Positions 1-8,428 of a stretch of DNA of 64,000 bases are shown one piece after another. The position numbers and the translations under genes are program-made. The notes under the pieces were generated by a model. It had not been told where the DNA came from, made no database searches, and saw only the letters and a list, made by a program, of their open reading frames with translations. The number at the start of each line of letters is the position of its first letter. Position 1 is the first letter of the stretch. The stretch is from Myxococcales bacterium (GTDB lineage: Bacteria > Myxococcota_A > Polyangia > Polyangiales > Polyangiaceae), in NCBI GenBank assembly GCA_016712525.1, contig JADJQX010000007.1, forward strand, positions 806,001 through 870,000, in the 5' to 3' direction.

Positions 1-306
1 CACGCCCACCGTCTTCGGGTGGGGGAGGCCCTCGTCGGCCATCGCGACGAGGGCGCGGCTCGCCTCCCCGGAGGGCACGACCACGCGGAAGGTGCCCCCG
101 CCCTCGGCCTCGCGCTTCGCGTCGACGCCCGCGCGAGCGAGGGTCGCCACGGCACGGTTCGCGTCCGGCTCGTCCAACCCCGCCGCGACCTCCTGCGTGC
201 ACGCGACGAGCGCCGTGGCCACGAGCGCGAGCGCGGCCGTGGCCCAGGAGGCGCGGAGACCCGGGCGGGGCGCGTGGGGCACTCGGTGGGCGGGCACGGC
301 GGGCAT
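1..306 (-). CDS. sctJ: Type III secretion inner-membrane ring lipoprotein SctJ (YscJ/PrgK family), 3' end cut by window edge
   Basis: The first 102 codons are present; the gene runs off the left edge. The ATG at 306 opens an N-region and a hydrophobic stretch ending in a lipobox (LVAC, Cys36). The family's ring-building motif follows: an ANRAVATLARAGVDAKRE segment (residues 49-66), a beta strand (FRVVVPS) and the GLPHPK turn. This order matches SctJ/YscJ/HrcJ, which forms the inner-membrane ring of the injectisome with SctD; FliF shares the fold but has no lipobox. The signal peptide is longer than usual because of a basic, proline-rich start. No other secretion gene lies to the right, so any cluster must lie to the left. 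The upstream gap holds the 42-bp palindrome array. Confidence 0.8.
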   Translation of the reverse strand, partial: MPAVPAHRVPHAPRPGLRASWATAALALVATALVACTQEVAAGLDEPDANRAVATLARAGVDAKREAEGGGTFRVVVPSGEASRALVAMADEGLPHPKTVGV

Positions 307-363
307 CCTATCCGAGTCATGCCCCCGGCCGCGCGTGGGTTTTCTCGTCCCGGAGCGCCCGAG

Positions 364-657
364 GCCCGGTCCGCGCCGCCCCTCGAGGCAAAATTTCAGC
401 GAAAAACCCGGTCGCGACCGGGTGCCGACCCAAAAATCTCGCCCGGAAGCCGGTCGCGACCGGGTCGGTGCCGAAAAATCTGCGTGACGACCCGGTCGCG
501 ACCGGGTCTCGGGGCAAAAATCTCCCCGCGGAGGCGGTCGGGACCGGGTTCGGGGCCCGTTGACGGGCGAAAGAGGCGGTCGGGACCGGGTCTCGGGCCC
601 GTGGACGGGCCGAGGAGGCGGCCCTTACCGGCTTTGGGCCGGGGCGGTGCGAGCTTC
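364..657. repeat. Seven-unit 42-bp tandem array of palindromes with phased A-tracts
   Basis: The 427-bp gap between sctJ and the first kinase holds units whose palindrome centres fall at 372.5, 414.5, 456.5, 498.5, 540.5, 582.5 and 624.5, exactly 42 bp apart. Units at 406-423 and 490-507 carry the perfect 18-bp palindrome ACCCGGTCGCGACCGGGT, and the one at 450-463 carries 14 bp of it. The next two have a single change in the core (GGTCGGGACC); the first and last are degenerate. A short A-tract (CAAAAATCT-like) recurs at 389, 431, 473 and 515, also every 42 bp. 42 bp is four helical turns, so all palindromes face the same side. It is open in one frame, but the arginine/glycine-rich translation looks like a by-product. 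I infer a protein-binding array. Confidence 0.85.
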
Positions 658-720
658 GCCCGGTTTCGTGGTGTTCGGCCCCGAGCGTGCAGAGGTTGCT
701 CGCCGAGCACGCTTTTCAGC

Positions 721-726
721 TATCCT
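721..726 (+). promoter_or_regulatory. -10-like hexamer TATCCT of the first kinase operon
   Basis: TATCCT ends 6 nt before the chosen GTG start at 733, so transcription would begin at or next to the start codon. The same spacing recurs before many genes in this window. No clear -35 was assigned. Confidence 0.4.
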
Positions 727-732
727 CCACGT

Positions 733-2205
733 GTGAGTGACGCTGCCACCCAGATGGACGCGAACGCTCCGTCGTCGTCGTCCGACCCTTGGGCTCCCAG
801 GGAGGGGGAGGTCGTCGGGGGGCGGTACCGCGTGATGCGCGTGATCGGGCGCGGTGGCATGGGCGCGGTGGTCGCGGCCGAGCACGTCACCCTCGGCGAA
901 GCGATCGCCATCAAGTTCCTCCACCCGAAGCTCGCCCGCGACTCGGCCAGCGTCGAGCGCTTCTTGCGCGAGGCGAAGGCGGCGACGCGCATCAAGAGCG
1001 AGCACGTCGTGCGCGTGCTCGACGTGGGGCAGACCGAGGCGGGGATCCCGTTCATCGTGATGGAGCTTTTGCGCGGCGCCGACCTCGGCCAGGTGCTCGG
1101 GCGCGGGCCGCTCGGTGTGACCGACGCGATCGACTTCCTGCTTCAAGCCGGCGAGGCGCTCGCCGAGGCGCACGCGGCCGGGATCGTGCACAGGGACCTC
1201 AAGCCCTCGAACCTCTGGCTCTCGGCGCGCCCCGACGGGAGCCCGCTCGTGAAGGTGCTCGACTTCGGCATCTCGAAGCTCTCGGCGCACGCGCCGGGAG
1301 ATCCGAAGCTCACCGAGACGCAGTCGACGTTCGGCTCACCGACGTACATGTCGCCCGAGCAGATCCGCAGCGCCAAGAAGGTCGATCACCGCACCGACGT
1401 GTGGGCCCTCGGCGTCGTGCTGCACGAGCTCCTCACCGGCAAGCTCCCGTTCGAGGCCGACACGGTCTCGGGGGTCTTGGCGGCGGTCTCGGCGGACCCT
1501 CCCGTCCCGCTGCGCGCGCTTCGCCCGGACGCACCGCCGGAGGTGGAGGCCGCCATCCTCGCGTGCCTCCAGAAAGACCTGTCGCGCCGATGCGGCTCGG
1601 TCGCCGAGCTCGCGGCGCTGCTCGCGCCGTTCGCGTCCCAGCACGGGAAGATATCGGCCGATCGCATCTCGCGCATCGGGGGGCCGAGCCTGAGCCTCCT
1701 CCCGCCCGCGGCCTCGAGCGGGAGCTTCTCGGTCGGCGGAGTGACACAAGGCACGTTCTCGACCGCCGCACCCCGGCCGGCGGCCCGCAAGTCTCCGCTC
1801 TTCGGGGTCGCGCTCGGCATGGGCTTGGCGCTCGTCCTCGTCGCGCTCTTCTTCGGAGCTCGGTCGCTGCTCGTCCACCCGTCGGGGCCCGTCGCGGGGT
1901 CGCCCACGGGCTCTCCGTCGGCTTCGGCGCCTTTCGGGGCGGCCGTGCCGCAGGGGACGGTCGCCGCCCCGTCTACCTCCGTGGCCCTCGTCGTGGCCCC
2001 GACCGCGCCGGCCCCGACCGGAACCGTGGCTTCCGCCCCGCCCTCCGCAACGGCTAAGCTCGGCAAAGTGCGCCCGACCCCGCAGACGCCCCCCACCGCG
2101 CCCGCCCCATCTCAGGCCACGGCCCCGCCGGCCCCGCCGCCCTCCGCGCCGGTGCCGCCGGTGACCCCGACGCCTGCCTCCACGATCGCTACGGATCGCC
2201 GTTGA
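733..2205 (+). CDS. Membrane-anchored Ser/Thr protein kinase, module 1
   Basis: A Hanks-type kinase fills roughly residues 30-300. The Gly-loop is GRGGMG (39-44), with the ATP-binding Lys at 61 (AIKF), HRDLKPSN starting at 153, DFG at 177 and the SPEQ anchor, so it should be active. One membrane helix lies near residues 357-378, and about 110 Pro/Ala/Thr-rich residues follow outside. I chose the GTG at 733; the ATG at 754 is possible, and a longer open frame back to 19 runs through the repeat array and is not credible. The stop overlaps the next start (TTGA). It is closely similar to the kinase at 4635 and heads the first of two tandem three-gene modules. The substrate is unknown. Confidence 0.9.
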   Translation: MSDAATQMDANAPSSSSDPWAPREGEVVGGRYRVMRVIGRGGMGAVVAAEHVTLGEAIAIKFLHPKLARDSASVERFLREAKAATRIKSEHVVRVLDVGQTEAGIPFIVMELLRGADLGQVLGRGPLGVTDAIDFLLQAGEALAEAHAAGIVHRDLKPSNLWLSARPDGSPLVKVLDFGISKLSAHAPGDPKLTETQSTFGSPTYMSPEQIRSAKKVDHRTDVWALGVVLHELLTGKLPFEADTVSGVLAAVSADPPVPLRALRPDAPPEVEAAILACLQKDLSRRCGSVAELAALLAPFASQHGKISADRISRIGGPSLSLLPPAASSGSFSVGGVTQGTFSTAAPRPAARKSPLFGVALGMGLALVLVALFFGARSLLVHPSGPVAGSPTGSPSASAPFGAAVPQGTVAAPSTSVALVVAPTAPAPTGTVASAPPSATAKLGKVRPTPQTPPTAPAPSQATAPPAPPPSAPVPPVTPTPASTIATDRR

Positions 2206-3335
2206 CTCCCTCGCGCCTCTCCCTCGTGCTCGCCGCCTCGCTCGCGGTCTCCGCCGTCTCGTCGCAGGCTCGCGCCGACGGCCCGTCGGCCGCCCAGGAC
2301 GCCCAAGCCGAAGACCTCTTCCAGCGCGCCAAGGCGCTCATGGCCCAGTCGCGCTACCGCGAGGCGTGCCCGCTCCTCGCGGAGAGCTACAGGCTCGCCG
2401 GGGGCGGTGGCACCTTGCAGAACCTCGCCGTGTGCCACGAAGAAGAGGGCAAGGTGGCCTTCGCGTACAACCGCTTCGTCGAGCTCCGCGCGTTGTCCCT
2501 CAAGGCGAACCGGCAAGACCGCGTCAAGCTCGCCGAAGAGCACCTCGCGAAGCTGAAAGACCGCCTGTCGCGACTGGAGATCCACTTCGTCGGGGGCAAG
2601 GCCCCGGGCACCCTCGTGTACATCGACGGTGACGCCTACGGCGAGACGAGCCTCTCGGCCGGGGTCCTCGTGAACACCGGGACGCGGACCGTGCGCATCG
2701 AGGCGCCCGGCAAGAAGCCCCTCGAGCTGAAGAAGAGAATCGAGGACGAGGGCAAGACCGATCGGCTCGAGGTGCCGAAGCTCGAGGACCTGCCGGTCGC
2801 GAAGGCCCCTCCGCCCGGGCCCGCCGCGGGGCCCTCCCTCGAGGAGCTCGACCGCGTCGCGGGTCAGCGTGCGCTACGCACGACCGGGTTCGTCATCGGA
2901 GGCCTCGGCATCGCGACGGGCATCGCCGGGGGCGTCTTCGGCGTGCTCGCCATCACGAAAAACCAAGCCGCGGCGGACGTTTGCGCCGACACGGGCGACC
3001 CCGCGAAGGTGAACGCGGGGCCGTTCGACGACGACACGAAAACCATCCGCGCCGGCGGAGGATGTTTCGCGCCGAAGCAGAGCTCCACCAACCCCGACCT
3101 CGTCAAGGCGAACGGCCTCCGTGACGACGCGCGCACCTTCGCGAACGTGGCCAACGTGCTCGTCCCGGTGGGCGTCGTGGCGCTCGGCGTCGGGGCGTAC
3201 TTGGTCATCCGCGGCAGCCAGACGGCCGAGCCGCCGAAGAAGCCGGAGCGCGCGAGCGTGCCTCGCGGTGCGCCCGTTCGCGCGAGCCTCACGCCGTCGT
3301 TCGGTGGCCTCCAGCTCCAGGGAGAGTTCCAATGA
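2202..3335 (+). CDS. Exported TPR/PEGA-like protein with two C-terminal membrane helices, module 1
   Basis: The TTG start at 2202 overlaps the kinase stop. A signal peptide (about residues 1-25) precedes a TPR-like helical region (LFQRAKALMAQSRYREACPL, then GGGGTLQNLAVC), a pattern common in Polyangia. Next comes a PEGA-like beta segment (about 125-200; GTLVYIDGDAYGE, then RIEAPGKKPLELKK). Two hydrophobic helices start near residues 225 and 311, with a Cys-containing loop between them. The C terminus, GEFQ, is shared with the paralogue at 6016. Function is unknown. Co-translation with a kinase and a lipoprotein suggests an envelope complex; the helix arrangement is inferred. Confidence 0.75.
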   Translation: MTPSRLSLVLAASLAVSAVSSQARADGPSAAQDAQAEDLFQRAKALMAQSRYREACPLLAESYRLAGGGGTLQNLAVCHEEEGKVAFAYNRFVELRALSLKANRQDRVKLAEEHLAKLKDRLSRLEIHFVGGKAPGTLVYIDGDAYGETSLSAGVLVNTGTRTVRIEAPGKKPLELKKRIEDEGKTDRLEVPKLEDLPVAKAPPPGPAAGPSLEELDRVAGQRALRTTGFVIGGLGIATGIAGGVFGVLAITKNQAAADVCADTGDPAKVNAGPFDDDTKTIRAGGGCFAPKQSSTNPDLVKANGLRDDARTFANVANVLVPVGVVALGVGAYLVIRGSQTAEPPKKPERASVPRGAPVRASLTPSFGGLQLQGEFQ

Positions 3336-4513
3336 GGTGGGGTCTGCGCTTCGGCGTCGTGGCCGCGGGGATCGCCGGCGGTCTGCTCGCCTGCCAAGTG
3401 TTGGTGGGCATCGAGGACGATCCCGGCGTCGAGAGGTTCCCTCCGCAGCCCGAGGCCGCCACGGTCGACGCGTCGCCGGACGTCGATCCGTGCCCTCACG
3501 CGGGTCCACCTGGAGAGCCCGACTCGGGCGCATCGAGCCCTGAGTCCAAGGTCGTCCTCGCGGTTCGAAAGGTTCGCCTCGGCGGCTTCCCCGACCTGCC
3601 TCAGGCGTTCGACTTCGACAAGACGTGCAGCTGCGAGAACCGAGACCAGCGGCTCCCGAACCAGCCGCAGACGAGCTGCAAACAAGAAGGCGACCCCTGC
3701 GCCCCCGGAAACCCCACCGACGATCCCCAGGGCCGCGATCTCGGGGCCGTCAATGCGTTCCGAGGGGCGTCTTTCGTGCTCGGGCAGCTCGAGCAGACCA
3801 CCGTCAACCCGTACTTCGAGCTCGGGCGCGCCGGTGCTCTCCTCCGCATCGAGGGTTACAACGAGACACCGAACGATCGACGCGTCGTCGTGACCGTGCT
3901 GCCTTCGCGTGGGATCCAAGAGCCCGCGAACGGAGGGCCGATTCGGTCGGTCGAGACGGCCTGCGCGACGCTCGAGCCCGACCCGAGCGGCCGTCCTCGC
4001 TGGTCGTCCACGCTCGATGCCGGGCCGGATGCGGCGCTCGACCGGTGGTACAGCTCGGGCTCGGGCGAAGCGACGGGGAGCGTGGGCTACGTCACCGACG
4101 GTCAGGTGATCGTCAATGGCGCGAAGACCGCCTACGAGATCCCGTTCGGCGGGTTCTCGTTGCGCCAGACGAACTCGATCTTCGTCGCCAATATCCGGCG
4201 TGGCGCGAACGGTCGGTGGACGCTCCGCGGGAACATCGTCGGGCTCGTGTCGGCGGCGAAGCTCCTCGAGGTGATAGGTCAGCTCCCGGTCAACGGGGGG
4301 CTCCTCTGCGAGGGCGGGGCCGGGGTCGCAGTTGCCGATTTCGTCTGCCGGGCTCGCGATCTCCTCGAGTCGAGCGACGACCCTACCAAGCCCTGCGACG
4401 CCGTTGCCCTCGCGATCGGCGTCGAAGCCGAGGAAGCGGCCATCGGTGACGGCGCGCTGTGCCAGGTCGAGGCGGGCATCGATCCGTCGTGTGCGTTGCG
4501 GTGCGACAAGTAG
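3332..4513 (+). CDS. Lipoprotein of unknown function, module 1
   Basis: The ATG at 3332 overlaps the preceding stop (ATGA), so translation is probably coupled. A short signal peptide ends in the lipobox LLAC (Cys21), and the mature protein begins CQVLVGIEDDPG. The 393-aa protein has several cysteines, an acidic N-terminal linker and an internal YNETPND segment. The paralogue at 7161 begins CQVLVGVSDEEG and has YNGQPND in the same place, so the two descend from one gene. No known enzyme domain is recognised. Release needs Lgt and LspA, both encoded a few kilobases downstream. I infer an envelope partner of the module. Confidence 0.7.
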   Translation: MRWGLRFGVVAAGIAGGLLACQVLVGIEDDPGVERFPPQPEAATVDASPDVDPCPHAGPPGEPDSGASSPESKVVLAVRKVRLGGFPDLPQAFDFDKTCSCENRDQRLPNQPQTSCKQEGDPCAPGNPTDDPQGRDLGAVNAFRGASFVLGQLEQTTVNPYFELGRAGALLRIEGYNETPNDRRVVVTVLPSRGIQEPANGGPIRSVETACATLEPDPSGRPRWSSTLDAGPDAALDRWYSSGSGEATGSVGYVTDGQVIVNGAKTAYEIPFGGFSLRQTNSIFVANIRRGANGRWTLRGNIVGLVSAAKLLEVIGQLPVNGGLLCEGGAGVAVADFVCRARDLLESSDDPTKPCDAVALAIGVEAEEAAIGDGALCQVEAGIDPSCALRCDK

Positions 4514-4517
4514 CGTC

Positions 4518-4549
4518 GCGACCCGATCGCGCCCGCCCACCTGGGTCGC
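4518..4549. repeat. Inverted repeat between the two kinase modules
   Basis: GCGACCC (4518-4524) and GGGTCGC (4543-4549) form a 7-bp stem with an 18-nt loop just after the stop of the module 1 lipoprotein. There is no T-tract, so it is at best a weak terminator or attenuating hairpin between the modules. Confidence 0.3.
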
Positions 4550-4634
4550 GCTGGTCAGCTTACGGACCATGCCGCGTGAGCCACTCGTGATTCCCACGCG
4601 TTGCGCGCGCCGGATCGGATAAGCTTCCATCATC

Positions 4635-6029
4635 GTGGCTCCCCCCGTCACTAGGCCCAACGCAGCGCCCGCGGACGACGCGTGGCTTCCGCGCGCGGGC
4701 ACGGTGATCTCGGGCAAGTACGCGGTCGAGCGCCTCATCGGAAAGGGCGGCATGGCGGCGGTCGTCGCCGCGCGACAGACGGTGCTCGGCGAGCACGTCG
4801 CGATCAAGATCCTGCACCCGAAGCTCGCGAGCGACGCCGAGGGCACCGAGCGCTTCTTCCGCGAAGCACGCGCGACCGCGCGGATCCGCAGCGAGCACGT
4901 CGTCCGTGTCCTCGACGTGGGGCAGAGCGAGGTGGGCCTCCCGTACATCGTGATGGAGCTCCTCCGCGGCGCGGATCTCGGCCGTGTGCTCGAGTCGGGC
5001 CCGCTCCACGTGACGTCGGCCGTCGACTACGTGCTCCAGGCCTGCGAGGCCCTCGCCGAGGCCCACGCGCTCGGGATCGTGCACCGCGATCTCAAGCCGT
5101 CGAACCTTTGGCTCTCGCAGCGCTCCGACGGCACGCCCCTCGTGAAGGTGCTCGACTTCGGCATCTCGAAGCTCGCGGCCGAGTCCGAGCTCGCCGATCC
5201 GAAGCTCACCGAGACCCAGTCGATCTTCGGCTCTCCCATGTACATGTCGCCCGAGCAGATCCGCTCGGCGAAGCGGGTCGATCACCGCACCGACGTGTGG
5301 GCCATCGGCGTCGTGCTGTACGAGCTCCTCACGGGCGAGCTCCCGTTCGAGGCCGACACCGCCGCGAGCGCGCTCGCGAGCATCACGGCCGATCCGCCGC
5401 GCCCGCTACGGGGGTACAGGCCCGAGGTGCCGCAAGAGCTCGAGGCCGCGATCTTCCATTGCCTCGCGAAGGACGTGAACCGAAGGTGCCAGTCGCTCGG
5501 TGAGCTCGGGACGCTGCTCGCGCCGTTCGCGAGCCCCATCGGGAAGCTCTCCGCCGATCGCCTCTCGCGCATCGGGCAGCCGCACGCGAACCTCGTCCCG
5601 CTCGGCGCCGTGTCGAGCGGTCGCCTCCCGTACGATCCACGTCCGACCGAGACCGCCTTCACGGCGCGCGGTGGGGCCACGCCGGGGCGCGCGACGTCGC
5701 CGGCCCTCGCGATCGGCATCGGCGCTTCGATCGCGTTGTTCATGGTGGCGCTCGTGCTGCTCGGGATGCGCCTCGGATCGTCGGGGCCGAAGGCGTCGTC
5801 GGGGGCAGGCCCGTCGGCCGCGAGCGCGGTGGTGCCGCCGGGGCCAAACGAGGGGAAGAGCGCGGCCGCGTTGGCCCCACCGGTCCCCTCGGTCCAAGCG
5901 TCCACGGCGCCCACCGAACCTCCCGCGGTCGTCGACACGGACGTTCCGCCATCGCCGTCCGCGTCGTCGTCGTCGCGCCCCAAGGTCGTCGTCAAGCCGG
6001 CGCACGGGTACAGCCATGGACGCCGCTGA
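4635..6029 (+). CDS. Membrane-anchored Ser/Thr protein kinase, module 2
   Basis: This is a 464-aa Hanks-type kinase with GTG start, preceded at 9 nt by TAAGCT. The Gly-loop is GKGGMA, the ATP Lys is near 58, HRDLKPSN begins at 150 and DFG is at 174, so catalysis should be intact. A single helix lies near residues 355-380, and a Pro/Ser-rich tail of about 80 residues follows. Long stretches match the kinase at 733, such as MSPEQIRSAK and VDHRTDVWA, which makes a tandem duplication the simplest explanation. The next gene starts 14 nt before this stop, so expression is coupled. Its substrate is unknown. Confidence 0.9.
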   Translation: MAPPVTRPNAAPADDAWLPRAGTVISGKYAVERLIGKGGMAAVVAARQTVLGEHVAIKILHPKLASDAEGTERFFREARATARIRSEHVVRVLDVGQSEVGLPYIVMELLRGADLGRVLESGPLHVTSAVDYVLQACEALAEAHALGIVHRDLKPSNLWLSQRSDGTPLVKVLDFGISKLAAESELADPKLTETQSIFGSPMYMSPEQIRSAKRVDHRTDVWAIGVVLYELLTGELPFEADTAASALASITADPPRPLRGYRPEVPQELEAAIFHCLAKDVNRRCQSLGELGTLLAPFASPIGKLSADRLSRIGQPHANLVPLGAVSSGRLPYDPRPTETAFTARGGATPGRATSPALAIGIGASIALFMVALVLLGMRLGSSGPKASSGAGPSAASAVVPPGPNEGKSAAALAPPVPSVQASTAPTEPPAVVDTDVPPSPSASSSSRPKVVVKPAHGYSHGRR

Positions 6030-7164
6030 GTCGGCCCTCACGGGCGGCGAGCACGGCCGAGGGGCACGCTCGGGCCCGAGGACCTCGCGCGCCGTGTGGG
6101 CCCTCGTCCTCGCGGCGGGGCTCGCCGTCGCCCCTGGCGTCGCCCACGCCGAAGGTCCGAGCGCCTCCGACGAGGCCAAGGCCGACGCCCTCTTCCAGCG
6201 CGCCAACGAGCGCGTCGCGAAGCGCGACTTCGCCGCCGCGTGCCCGCTCTTCGAAGAGGCGTACCACCTCGCAGGCGGCGGTGGCACAGCTCAGAACCTC
6301 GCGACATGTTTGGAAGATTTGGGAAAGCTCGCGGCCGCCTACCACGCGTTCGCCGAGCTCAAGCGGGTCTCGCTCCCCGCCGGCCGAGCCGCCCGCGTGA
6401 AGCTCGCCGAGGAGCGCATGGCCAAGCTCGAGGCGCGCGTCCCGCGGGTGCGCGTTCGGCTCGCCGCCGAGCTCCGGTCGCCCGAGACCCTCGTCACGGT
6501 CGACGGCGACACGTACGGCGAGAAGGCGATCGAGGCCGGCGTCCCGGTCGACGTCGGCGCCCACGTCGTCAAGGTCATGGTGCCGGGGCGCGCGCCCCTC
6601 GAGGCGAGCGTGACCCTCCAGCGCGAAGGTCAAATCGAGACCGTCGAGCTCCCTCGCGTGGCGGCCGGTCAGGCAAAGGCCTCGGGCGCCCCCGCCTCGC
6701 CCGACGACGCCGAGTCCTCCCGCGCCGCCGTACGCACGGCGGGGCTCGTCGTGGGCGGGGTAGGGGCGGTGAGCCTCGTCGTGGGCGGGGTCTTCGGCGT
6801 GCTCACGGCGACGACGGCCGCCGCGGCGCGTGCGGCCTGCCGCGACTCGACCGAGGGGCTCACGCTCAGCAACAAGGGCCCGACCGACGACCCTCGGCTC
6901 ATGTTCGACGCCTCGGGGCGCTGCTACACGTCGACGCCCGATCGCCCGAACCCCTACTACGAGGACTCGCAGCGCCTCACCCAAAACGCCCGTGGTTACG
7001 GCACGATCGCGACCATCATGGTCCCGGTGGGCATCGCGGGAGTCGTCGCGGGGGTCTACATGATCCTCACGACCCGCACCGATCGCGCCGAGCCCAAGAC
7101 CGCGCGTGCGGCGCGCCTCGTCCCGACGCCCTTCGGAGTGACCCTCGCCGGAGAGTTCCAGTGA
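6016..7164 (+). CDS. Exported TPR/PEGA-like protein with two C-terminal membrane helices, module 2
   Basis: The ATG at 6016 lies inside the last codons of the kinase gene in another frame (14-bp overlap). An unusually long N-region precedes the signal helix (about residues 25-48). Then come a TPR-like region (ALFQRANERVAKRDFAAACP, AGGGGTAQNLATC), a PEGA-like segment (ETLVTVDGDTYGEKAIEAG), and hydrophobic helices from about residues 239 and 329. Order, length (382 against 377 aa) and C-terminal GEFQ match the paralogue at 2202. The role is unknown; the position between kinase and lipoprotein suggests a connecting component. Confidence 0.75.
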   Translation: MDAAESALTGGEHGRGARSGPRTSRAVWALVLAAGLAVAPGVAHAEGPSASDEAKADALFQRANERVAKRDFAAACPLFEEAYHLAGGGGTAQNLATCLEDLGKLAAAYHAFAELKRVSLPAGRAARVKLAEERMAKLEARVPRVRVRLAAELRSPETLVTVDGDTYGEKAIEAGVPVDVGAHVVKVMVPGRAPLEASVTLQREGQIETVELPRVAAGQAKASGAPASPDDAESSRAAVRTAGLVVGGVGAVSLVVGGVFGVLTATTAAAARAACRDSTEGLTLSNKGPTDDPRLMFDASGRCYTSTPDRPNPYYEDSQRLTQNARGYGTIATIMVPVGIAGVVAGVYMILTTRTDRAEPKTARAARLVPTPFGVTLAGEFQ

Positions 7165-8267
7165 AGCGTCACGTCGCTCTTTTGCTCGTCGGGCTCGTGG
7201 GCGCGCTCGCGGCATGCCAGGTGCTCGTCGGCGTGTCCGACGAAGAGGGCGCACCTCGCCCCACCGGGACCGGCACCACCCCTGCCGCCGATCTCTGTCC
7301 GCACACGGCGCCTCCGCCGCCCCCCGCGGGCGCTCAAGACGGCCCCGACCAAGCGCCCGTGTGGTTCGCGTTGACCACGCTCGAGGGCCTTCCGCGCCCC
7401 GACGGGCGCCCCGTCGGCTTCGACCTCGACCAACGCTGCACGGGCTTTCCGGCCCCCACCGCGTTCGATGGGGGGGCCCTCTGCGCCTCGTCGTTCGTCG
7501 ACGATACCGGAGGGGTCGACAACGCCGCCGCGCGCCTCTTCGGTGCGCTGCCCGGTGGGTACGGCAAGGCGCTCTTCGACGGCTTTCGCACGCAAGCGCG
7601 GGCCACACGAACGCTCCTCGTCTACCTCGCGCGGTACAACGGCCAGCCGAACGACCCGTCGGTGGTCGCGCGGCTCGTCGCGTCCGAAGGGCTCCAATCG
7701 ACCTCCTGCGACGGCGGCGCCCCTCCCGGGGACGGCGGCGCGCTGCTCGAGGGGTGCGACACGTGGGGCTTCCCCCAGGGCACCCTCACGCCGTTCGACG
7801 GGGGCGCCACTCCGGCGATCCTCCACGAGGGGTACGTGTCGGAGGGGCGCCTCGTTCTCGGCACCAAGGCCGCGCTCGAGCTCGAGGTGGAGGTCGCGCG
7901 GGGCACGTTTCCGCTGCCGCTCTCGGGCGCCGTCCTCGAGGCGCGCATCTCCGAGAAAGCCGGCCCCCAAGGGGCGACGCTGCGCACGCTCACGGGCACC
8001 ATCGCCGGGCGCGTGTCGGTCTCGGCGCTGCTCTCGGCGTTCGCGCGCCAACCTGCGCTCTGCACGGCCCCCGAGCTCGAGGCCTACAAGCGCGCCGTGT
8101 GCGCCTACCGCGACATGCCCGGAAGCCTCTCGGACGACCCGCTCCGCGCTTGCACCCACGTGTCGGTCGGCCTCGCGTTCTCCTCCGTCCAAGCGCGCCT
8201 CGGCGCCGCCGTCCCTCCGCCGCAAGCGCCCGCGCCCTGCGCCCTCCCGATCCCGTCCTGCGAGTGA
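7161..8267 (+). CDS. Lipoprotein of unknown function, module 2
   Basis: The GTG start at 7161 overlaps the previous stop (GTGA). The signal peptide ends in LAAC (Cys19) and the mature start CQVLVGVSDEEG is nearly the same as in the protein at 3332. The 368-aa product has a Pro-rich linker, cysteine pairs and a YNGQPND segment. No catalytic domain is recognised. It closes the second module. A 161-bp gap to lspA follows, in which I see only two similar short direct repeats (GAAGTGGCGTAGA at 8339, GAGTGGCGCAGA at 8392) and no clear terminator. Confidence 0.7.
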   Translation: MKRHVALLLVGLVGALAACQVLVGVSDEEGAPRPTGTGTTPAADLCPHTAPPPPPAGAQDGPDQAPVWFALTTLEGLPRPDGRPVGFDLDQRCTGFPAPTAFDGGALCASSFVDDTGGVDNAAARLFGALPGGYGKALFDGFRTQARATRTLLVYLARYNGQPNDPSVVARLVASEGLQSTSCDGGAPPGDGGALLEGCDTWGFPQGTLTPFDGGATPAILHEGYVSEGRLVLGTKAALELEVEVARGTFPLPLSGAVLEARISEKAGPQGATLRTLTGTIAGRVSVSALLSAFARQPALCTAPELEAYKRAVCAYRDMPGSLSDDPLRACTHVSVGLAFSSVQARLGAAVPPPQAPAPCALPIPSCE

Positions 8268-8428
8268 CAAACCGTAAACCCTATTGACCATCTCCTCGAC
8301 TTCGATCCGCGGGGTCGACGAACAGTAGCCACACCCTCCGAAGTGGCGTAGACGAATGGCCCGTTGCCCTTCGTGTCGTCCTCCCTCGGCCGAGTGGCGC
8401 AGATGCACGACCTTCCGTTCTCTCGACC

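Noticed and set aside
364..657. The 42-bp array as a CRISPR
   Set aside because: The stretches between palindromes are themselves similar (shared A-tract, same length) and not unique spacers; units decay outward and no cas gene is near.
19..732. A longer first kinase beginning at 19
   Set aside because: This part is antisense to sctJ and runs through the palindrome array; its arginine/glycine-rich translation has no resemblance to a kinase N terminus, and a -10-like hexamer sits just before 733.
2864..4948. A 694-residue minus-strand frame across three plus-strand genes
   Set aside because: Antisense to the two module 1 genes and the start of the second kinase, all with clear motifs and coupled starts.
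8268..8428. A tRNA or small RNA between the module 2 lipoprotein and lspA
   Set aside because: Two similar 12-13-nt stretches are present but no cloverleaf or strong stem could be drawn.
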